Below, piece after piece: positions 6,713 through 10,872 of a DNA stretch of 10,872 bases; the stretch's first letter is position 1, and every line of letters starts with the position of its first letter. Under the pieces are notes generated by a model. That model ran no database searches and was not told the DNA's origin. It saw only the letters and a list, made by a program, of their open reading frames with translations. The position numbers and the translations under genes are program-made. Origin of the DNA: CAUTUX01 sp963532875 (GTDB taxonomy: Bacteria > Bacillota > Clostridia > Christensenellales > CAG-917); assembly GCA_963532875.1 (NCBI GenBank), contig CAUSLO010000034.1:1-10872 (forward strand), in the 5' to 3' direction.

Positions 6713-7890
6713 TACTCGACCTTAGCGGTTTCTTCTGCTGGTTTTGTTGTTTTTTTTGTCTTTGGAGTTGCCTTTGGTTTTTCCTCTTTTATAGGTTCTT
6801 CCTTAACAACCTCTTCTACTTTTGCAACTGGTTCTACTTTTTCAACACTTGGTTTTGTTACATCTTCCTTGATACTTCTTAGGTAGTCAGTTAATAGTGC
6901 ATTGTGAATCTTTGTTGCTTTACCTTTCCACATTAGTGAATAACAGTGGTTATCTTTGAATAGCGTTGAATTTGTATTAACTACTTTTACTCCAAGATTT
7001 TTCAACTTAGCAGAAATATTTTCTCCCTGTCCTCCACAGAAGAAATCTTTCTTTGCGTATGAAATGAAAGACATTGGGAATTTGTCGGTTATGAAATTAA
7101 TTGGTGACAAAATGTCCGCATGCTCATATTTGTTCATATCTGCTACGCTATATCCGATATAATCCTTCATAAGTTTGTTTGCCATGTCGAATGCCATTTT
7201 TTTACTTAATGCCAATTCTAAATCATATATACCGCAGATAAGTGCTAGACCTCTTATTTTTAAGTCAATTGGCAAACCTGTCTTTGCTTCCAACTCTTTA
7301 TTAGTTGCCATACATGCCAACATTGTTGAATAGTATCCGCCTGCACTATCTCCACCGATAACCAATCTATCGAGATCATAATTATATTTTTCTGCATTGT
7401 TATTAATCCACTTTGCTATTTCTGACAAGTCTTTTATCGCTTCAAAATGATGTCTCTCTGGAGCAAGTGAATATGAAATAGTTACAACTAAATATCCTTG
7501 TGCTGCAATCCACTCTGCAATTCCTCTCCTATAGAATCTGCCACCTGCAACAAATCCGCCACCATGAATATACAAGAATATTGGTCTCTTTTCTGCTAAT
7601 GAACCTTCGTAATAAATGTCTAATTTACATACATCAGGTTTTGCTTCTGAATATACGATATCTTTCTCAATATTGAATAAATGTTTCTTTGCCAGTTTTT
7701 TTAAAATGGCTTTGTTCTGACTTTTATCAAACATTTTGTCGATTGCCAAAAATAATTTCTTTGGTAAACTTTTTTTGACTCTTTCTGTTTTCTCTTTAGT
7801 TTTTATTTCATCTTTTTTAATTTCTTCAATGACTTGATCAATTTCTGCTTTTACTGATTTTTCTTCTTGTTTTTCAGATTTTCTCTTCAT
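6712..7890 (-). CDS. HSL-type alpha/beta-hydrolase (esterase) with charged N- and C-terminal extensions
   Basis: Probable carboxylesterase of the hormone-sensitive-lipase group, 392 residues. The hydrolase core spans about 70-340. It shows the HGGG oxyanion-hole motif at 109-112 (YIHGGGFVAGG), nucleophile Ser182 in GGDSAGG (179-185), a likely acid at Asp282 (YAKKDFFCG) and catalytic His315 (KDNHCYSLMW). No signal peptide is visible. Residues 1-45 are Lys/Glu-rich and probably helical. Residues about 340-392 are a low-complexity Lys/Glu/Pro/Thr tail (EEPIKEEKPKATPKTKKTTK). Neither is part of the family core. The ATG follows GAGGAGG with normal spacing, and the gene has its own promoter. It is the first gene of a two-gene unit with the four-helix membrane protein (TAATG overlap). 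The natural ester substrate cannot be inferred. Confidence 0.85.
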   Translation of the reverse strand: MKRKSEKQEEKSVKAEIDQVIEEIKKDEIKTKEKTERVKKSLPKKLFLAIDKMFDKSQNKAILKKLAKKHLFNIEKDIVYSEAKPDVCKLDIYYEGSLAEKRPIFLYIHGGGFVAGGRFYRRGIAEWIAAQGYLVVTISYSLAPERHHFEAIKDLSEIAKWINNNAEKYNYDLDRLVIGGDSAGGYYSTMLACMATNKELEAKTGLPIDLKIRGLALICGIYDLELALSKKMAFDMANKLMKDYIGYSVADMNKYEHADILSPINFITDKFPMSFISYAKKDFFCGGQGENISAKLKNLGVKVVNTNSTLFKDNHCYSLMWKGKATKIHNALLTDYLRSIKEDVTKPSVEKVEPVAKVEEVVKEEPIKEEKPKATPKTKKTTKPAEETAKVE

Positions 7891-7916
7891 AACTTCCTCC
7901 TCTGTCTACCTTTAAA

Positions 7917-7945
7917 AGTATATCTAAAAAAAGTTTCCGTTTCAA
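7917..7945 (-). promoter_or_regulatory. Promoter for the hydrolase-membrane protein unit
   Basis: Minus strand: -35 TTGAAA (7945-7940), 17-base spacer, -10 TATACT (7922-7917), about 27 bases before the ATG at 7890. The -35 region contains a short direct repeat, GAAAC-G-GAAAC, that could be an operator half-site pair, though this is weak. The 95-base gap (7891-7985) also receives any read-through from the regulator gene. Only a poor AGAG/CTCT stem is seen there, with no convincing terminator. Confidence 0.6.
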
Positions 7946-7985
7946 GATTGATATTTTAGAGCAAGTTAAATAATCTCTCTGAATA

Positions 7986-8549
7986 TTATTGTTTAATTAA
8001 TATTGCAAGGAACTTACATTCCTTTCCATCAATTGCAATCATTCCATGAGGTTGAGAACTGTCGTAGTATATTGTATCCCCTTCATTTAAAATTTCTTCT
8101 TTGCCATTAATAACAATCTTCATTGACCCCGAAAGTACGAAGTCCATTTCTTGTCCTTTGTGAGTAGATAAATAAATTGGTTGGTTTTGAGCCTTCTGAA
8201 TATATGGGGCTGTAACCAAAAAAGGTTCCGAATTTCTATTGCTGAAATTATTTGCCAAGTGTTCATAGACAAACATCTCACGTCTTTGTGTCTTTACACC
8301 CTCATTCTTGCGAACAATACTATATGAATTTAATTTTGGGGTTTCGCCTGTTAATAAGGCAGTTACATCTACTCCAAATATTTCTGCACAGTTGTATAAG
8401 AAAGTAACTGAGAAATCATTTTTCCCGCTTTCATACTTTAAATATTCACTTTCTGTTATACCAACCTTGCTAGCCATTTCTGGCACAGATATATCTACAA
8501 TTTCTCTTAAGTCTTTAAGCCTTGTTGCTATTTCTAAATTCTTCGGCAT
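7986..8549 (-). CDS. XRE-family regulator with C-terminal cupin domain
   Basis: Transcription factor of 187 residues. An XRE-type helix-turn-helix spans about 8-66 (LKDLREIVDISVPEMASKVG, then the YLKYESGKNDFS recognition region). A small cupin barrel spans about 122-186. Cupin ligand candidates are His130 and Glu134 (STHKGQEMDFVLSG) and His168 (SSQPHGM), the usual metal-site pattern. Proteins of this build sense a small molecule through the cupin and act at nearby promoters. The ATG overlaps the aminotransferase stop as TAATG, with AGAGG just upstream, so the pair is co-translated. A link to the aminotransferase pathway, or self-regulation of the unit, is likely. The ligand cannot be read from the sequence. 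Confidence 0.9.
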   Translation of the reverse strand: MPKNLEIATRLKDLREIVDISVPEMASKVGITESEYLKYESGKNDFSVTFLYNCAEIFGVDVTALLTGETPKLNSYSIVRKNEGVKTQRREMFVYEHLANNFSNRNSEPFLVTAPYIQKAQNQPIYLSTHKGQEMDFVLSGSMKIVINGKEEILNEGDTIYYDSSQPHGMIAIDGKECKFLAILIKQ

Positions 8550-9727
8550 TACATCCTCTTTATCTCTTCCATTAATGTTTTGAAATATGGTAAGGATAAT
8601 TTAATTGTATCATATGAAATACAATAAGAAAGGCGTAAATATTCCTTAGCCCCGAATCCTTCGCCTGGCACAAGTAAAATACCTTTTTCTTTTGCCATCT
8701 CCGCAAACTTGTTAGTGTCCTCTAGTGGGGATTTTATGAACAAGTAAAATGCTCCATCTGGATACACACATTCGTATCCATATTCTTTCAGACTTGAGTA
8801 TATTAAATCTCTGTTCTTTTTATATTCTTCTATTCTTGGTTTTTCGTCCAAAGAATCGGCTACAAGTCTTTGAAACATCGAAGGTGCACATACAAATCCT
8901 AATGATCTACCAGCCCCACAAACCGAAAGATATACTTCGCTGGCATTCTTCATCTTTGAACTTACACATATATACCCTATTCTTTCGCCTGGCAAAGACA
9001 ATGACTTTGAGAAACTATAGCACATTAAAACATTGTCATAATAATTGATTATGTTGGCTACCTTTGTATCCTCATATACCAATTCACGATATGGCTCATC
9101 TGAAATGACAAAAATCTGATTCTTATATTTTTGCTCTTTCTTTTTTAAGATATTTGCTAACTTTTTAATCGTCTCCTCTATGTAAATAACCCCTGATGGA
9201 TTATTTGGTGAGTTTATAATTACCGCCTTCGTTTTCTTTGTTATTTTCTTTTCAAAATCCGAAAAATTAATTTGAAACTTTTGATCATAACCAACTTCTA
9301 TTACACGTGCTCCTGCTGTTGCAGCAAAAACTTTATACTCTGGGAAATATGGTCTAATGATTAGTACTTCATCCCCTTCATTGCAAATTGCTTTGAGAGA
9401 GATTGTTAGACTCGCTGCTGCTCCGCATGTCATGTATATGTTAGATGTTGTTAAATCTAACCCATGTTGCTTTGAAAGGGAGTCTGCTATTTTCTTAAGA
9501 ACATTCATGTCCCCTTGTGCAGACGTATATTTATGTATCCCTTCTTGTTCTGCTAACTTTTGTATTTTCTTCGCAACTGTACTTGGTGGGGCAATATCAG
9601 GATTCCCAAGAGAAAAATCAAAAACCTTATCTTCTCCCCTTTCTGATTTTAATTTTTTGCCGAATTCGAATAACTCACGAATCACGGATCTTTTTGACCC
9701 GAGCTCATACATTTGTTTATTAATCAT
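8549..9727 (-). CDS. PLP-dependent class I/II aminotransferase
   Basis: Cytosolic fold-type I aminotransferase of 392 residues, a normal length. Landmarks: FSLGNPDIAPP at 38-48, YTSAQGDMNVLKKIA at 67-81, SPNNPSG at 173-179, the SDEPYREL segment with Asp210 for the PLP ring nitrogen, Schiff-base Lys241 in SFSKSLSLPGERIGY (238-252), and Arg365 in YLRLSYC for the substrate carboxylate. This fits the aspartate/alanine-type subgroup, but the amino-acid substrate cannot be fixed. The start is the ATG at 9727. The nearest SD-like sequence is GGGTGA, within the hairpin at 9737-9760. The gene is followed by the XRE-cupin gene through a TAATG overlap and preceded by gap on the same strand with 41 bases between. 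No separate promoter was seen in that gap, so it may be read from the gap promoter. Confidence 0.92.
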   Translation of the reverse strand: MINKQMYELGSKRSVIRELFEFGKKLKSERGEDKVFDFSLGNPDIAPPSTVAKKIQKLAEQEGIHKYTSAQGDMNVLKKIADSLSKQHGLDLTTSNIYMTCGAAASLTISLKAICNEGDEVLIIRPYFPEYKVFAATAGARVIEVGYDQKFQINFSDFEKKITKKTKAVIINSPNNPSGVIYIEETIKKLANILKKKEQKYKNQIFVISDEPYRELVYEDTKVANIINYYDNVLMCYSFSKSLSLPGERIGYICVSSKMKNASEVYLSVCGAGRSLGFVCAPSMFQRLVADSLDEKPRIEEYKKNRDLIYSSLKEYGYECVYPDGAFYLFIKSPLEDTNKFAEMAKEKGILLVPGEGFGAKEYLRLSYCISYDTIKLSLPYFKTLMEEIKRM

Positions 9728-9736
9728 ATAGAGTTC

Positions 9737-9760
9737 TCACCCACATGTTATTGTGGGTGA
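9737..9760 (-). promoter_or_regulatory. Hairpin in gap-aminotransferase gap, SD-like 3' arm
   Basis: Perfect 9-bp stem TCACCCACA (9737-9745) with TGTGGGTGA (9752-9760), six-base loop. On the minus strand it begins eight bases after the gap stop and ends nine bases before the aminotransferase ATG. The bases after it are GAACTCTAT with no T-run, so a strong terminator is unlikely. The 3' arm holds GGGTGA, the best available SD for the aminotransferase. It may lower downstream expression relative to gap or protect the gap mRNA 3' end. Confidence 0.6.
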
Positions 9761-9768
9761 ATTGAAAT

Positions 9769-10785
9769 TTAGTTTAAACTTGCAAAGTACTTAATTGTAC
9801 GAACCATTTGTGATGTATAACTGTTCTCGTTATCATACCATGCAACAACTTGAACTTGTGAGTTACCATCTTCCATGTTTATAACCATTGTTTGTGTTGC
9901 ATCAAATAAAGAACCAAACTTTATTCCGATGATATCACTAGATACTAATTGCTCTTCTGTGTATCCGTACGATTGGTTTGCTGCTTTTGCCATTGCTTCG
10001 TTGATTTGTTCCTTTGTTAGTTTGCCTTCACAAACTGCAACTAAGATTGTTGTTGATCCTGTTGGTACTGGAACTCTTTGTGCAGATCCAATTAATTTTC
10101 CGTTTAATTCTGGAATAACTAAACCAATTGCCTTTGCTGCTCCTGTGCTGTTTGGAACAATATTAACTGCTGCTGCTCTTGCTCTTCTGAGGTCTCCCTT
10201 TCTGTGAGGCCCATCAAGAACCATTTGATCGCCTGTGAATGCGTGAATTGTGCTCATGATACCACTCTTGATTGGTGCCAACTTGTTTAAAGCATATGCC
10301 ATTGGTGCTAAGCAGTTTGTTGTACATGAAGCTGCTGAAATAATCTTATCTTCACTCTTCAATGTCTTGTGGTTTACACCAAATACGATTGTTGGTAGGT
10401 CGTTTCCTGCTGGAGCAGAAATAACTACCTTCTTTGCACCTGCATCAATGTGTGCTTGTGCTTTATCTTTAGATGTGTAGAAACCTGTACACTCTAGAAC
10501 AACATCAACTCCGATTTCTCCCCATGGTAGATTCTTTGCATCTTTCTCTGCATAAATTTTGATTTCTTTTCCGTTTACTTCGATAGCCCCATCTTTTGCG
10601 AAAACTTTATCTGCTAAAGAATATCTTCCTTGTGCACTGTCGTACTTAAGAAGATGTGCTAACATCTTTGAATCTGTTAAGTCGTTGATTGCGACTATTT
10701 CATATCCTTTTGTTCCGAACATTTGTCTGAAAGCCAAACGTCCAATTCTTCCAAAACCATTAATTGCAACTCTTACATCTGCCAT
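9769..10785 (-). CDS. gap: Glyceraldehyde-3-phosphate dehydrogenase, type I
   Basis: Glycolytic enzyme, 338 residues: glyceraldehyde-3-phosphate + NAD+ + phosphate gives 1,3-bisphosphoglycerate + NADH. It has the Rossmann motif NGFGRIGR at 9-16, Asp35 (AINDLTD), which favours NAD over NADP, the catalytic Cys154 in SAASCTTNCLAP (150-161), and His181 (STIHAFTGD). Phosphate-site residues include STGAAKAIGLV (213-223), and the C-terminal WYDNENSYTSQMVRTI is at 316-331. All are intact. The ATG is preceded by GGAGG with nine-base spacing, and a promoter lies just upstream. No pgk or tpi follows, so it is not in the common gap-pgk-tpi order on this side. Confidence 0.97.
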   Translation of the reverse strand: MADVRVAINGFGRIGRLAFRQMFGTKGYEIVAINDLTDSKMLAHLLKYDSAQGRYSLADKVFAKDGAIEVNGKEIKIYAEKDAKNLPWGEIGVDVVLECTGFYTSKDKAQAHIDAGAKKVVISAPAGNDLPTIVFGVNHKTLKSEDKIISAASCTTNCLAPMAYALNKLAPIKSGIMSTIHAFTGDQMVLDGPHRKGDLRRARAAAVNIVPNSTGAAKAIGLVIPELNGKLIGSAQRVPVPTGSTTILVAVCEGKLTKEQINEAMAKAANQSYGYTEEQLVSSDIIGIKFGSLFDATQTMVINMEDGNSQVQVVAWYDNENSYTSQMVRTIKYFASLN

Positions 10786-10822
10786 TTTTTAATTCCTCCA
10801 AAAATTTAAATCTTGTTAAAAT

Positions 10823-10851
10823 ATTTTACTGAATTTGTCCACTTTTATCAA
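10823..10851 (-). promoter_or_regulatory. Promoter for gap
   Basis: Minus strand: -35 TTGATA (10851-10846, five of six), 17-base spacer, -10 TAAAAT (10828-10823, five of six). It lies about 38 bases before the gap ATG and ahead of the GGAGG SD. The window ends 21 bases further on, so any upstream operator is not visible. Confidence 0.6.
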
Positions 10852-10872
10852 CTAAATCATTTTTTCAAATTT

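Noticed and set aside
7940..7985. Terminator after the XRE-cupin gene
   Set aside because: Only a four-base AGAG/CTCT pairing with a long loop and no T-run; too weak to call.
9357..9731. Plus-strand frame opposite the aminotransferase start
   Set aside because: The opposite strand carries a fully motif-supported enzyme; this frame shows no domain or SD.
1..10872. CRISPR arrays, tRNA or rRNA genes, insertion sequences, phage genes
   Set aside because: No regularly spaced repeats, cloverleaf-like segments, transposase motifs or terminal repeats were seen; almost all bases lie in recognised genes.

Overview
The window is AT-rich with dense coding, purine-rich Shine-Dalgarno (SD) sequences (GGAGG, GAGG, AGAGG) and consensus-like -35/-10 promoters. 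It also holds a lipobox lipoprotein and an NhaC antiporter. Together these suggest a low-GC Gram-positive anaerobe of the Clostridia or a related Firmicutes class. I cannot name a genus. There are nine full protein genes, one lipoprotein gene that looks shortened, and one proposed leader ORF. I saw no tRNA, rRNA, IS element, CRISPR array or intergenic gap over about 210 bases.

Layout, left to right. (1) 32-712, minus: lipoprotein resembling the N-terminal half of a sialidase/BNR-repeat protein, ending abruptly. (2) 764-4773, minus: an overlapping operon of nhaC-type Na+/H+ antiporter, uraA-type uracil permease with a long charged tail, and upp. (3) 4774-4977: a divergent control region with two back-to-back promoters. 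The nhaC leader holds a rho-independent terminator and a 34-codon ORF that runs through it and overlaps the nhaC start. (4) 4978-6186, plus: archaeal-type cofactor-independent phosphoglycerate mutase homologue, possibly a homoserine kinase. It overlaps tail-to-tail with (5) 6173-7890, minus: an HSL-type alpha/beta-hydrolase with charged tails, coupled to an unknown four-helix membrane protein. (6) 7986-9727, minus: a PLP aminotransferase coupled to an XRE-cupin regulator. (7) 9769-10785, minus: GAPDH with its own promoter.

How the genes fit together. UraA brings in uracil and Upp converts it with PRPP to UMP. The antiporter in the same operon manages Na+/H+, perhaps to sustain the gradient that drives import (inference). 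GAPDH, and possibly the mutase homologue, belong to central glycolysis. The aminotransferase and its cupin regulator form a small amino-acid metabolism unit.

The most interesting part is not a protein. The nhaC-uraA-upp leader has the layout of pyrBI-type attenuation: a leader peptide ORF runs through a terminator and stops on the start of the first structural gene. Separately, two unrelated genes (the lipoprotein and the aminotransferase) are each preceded by a U-tract-less hairpin. In both, the 3' arm contains the likely SD and is followed by the same 10 bases, CTCTATATGA, spanning the start codon.
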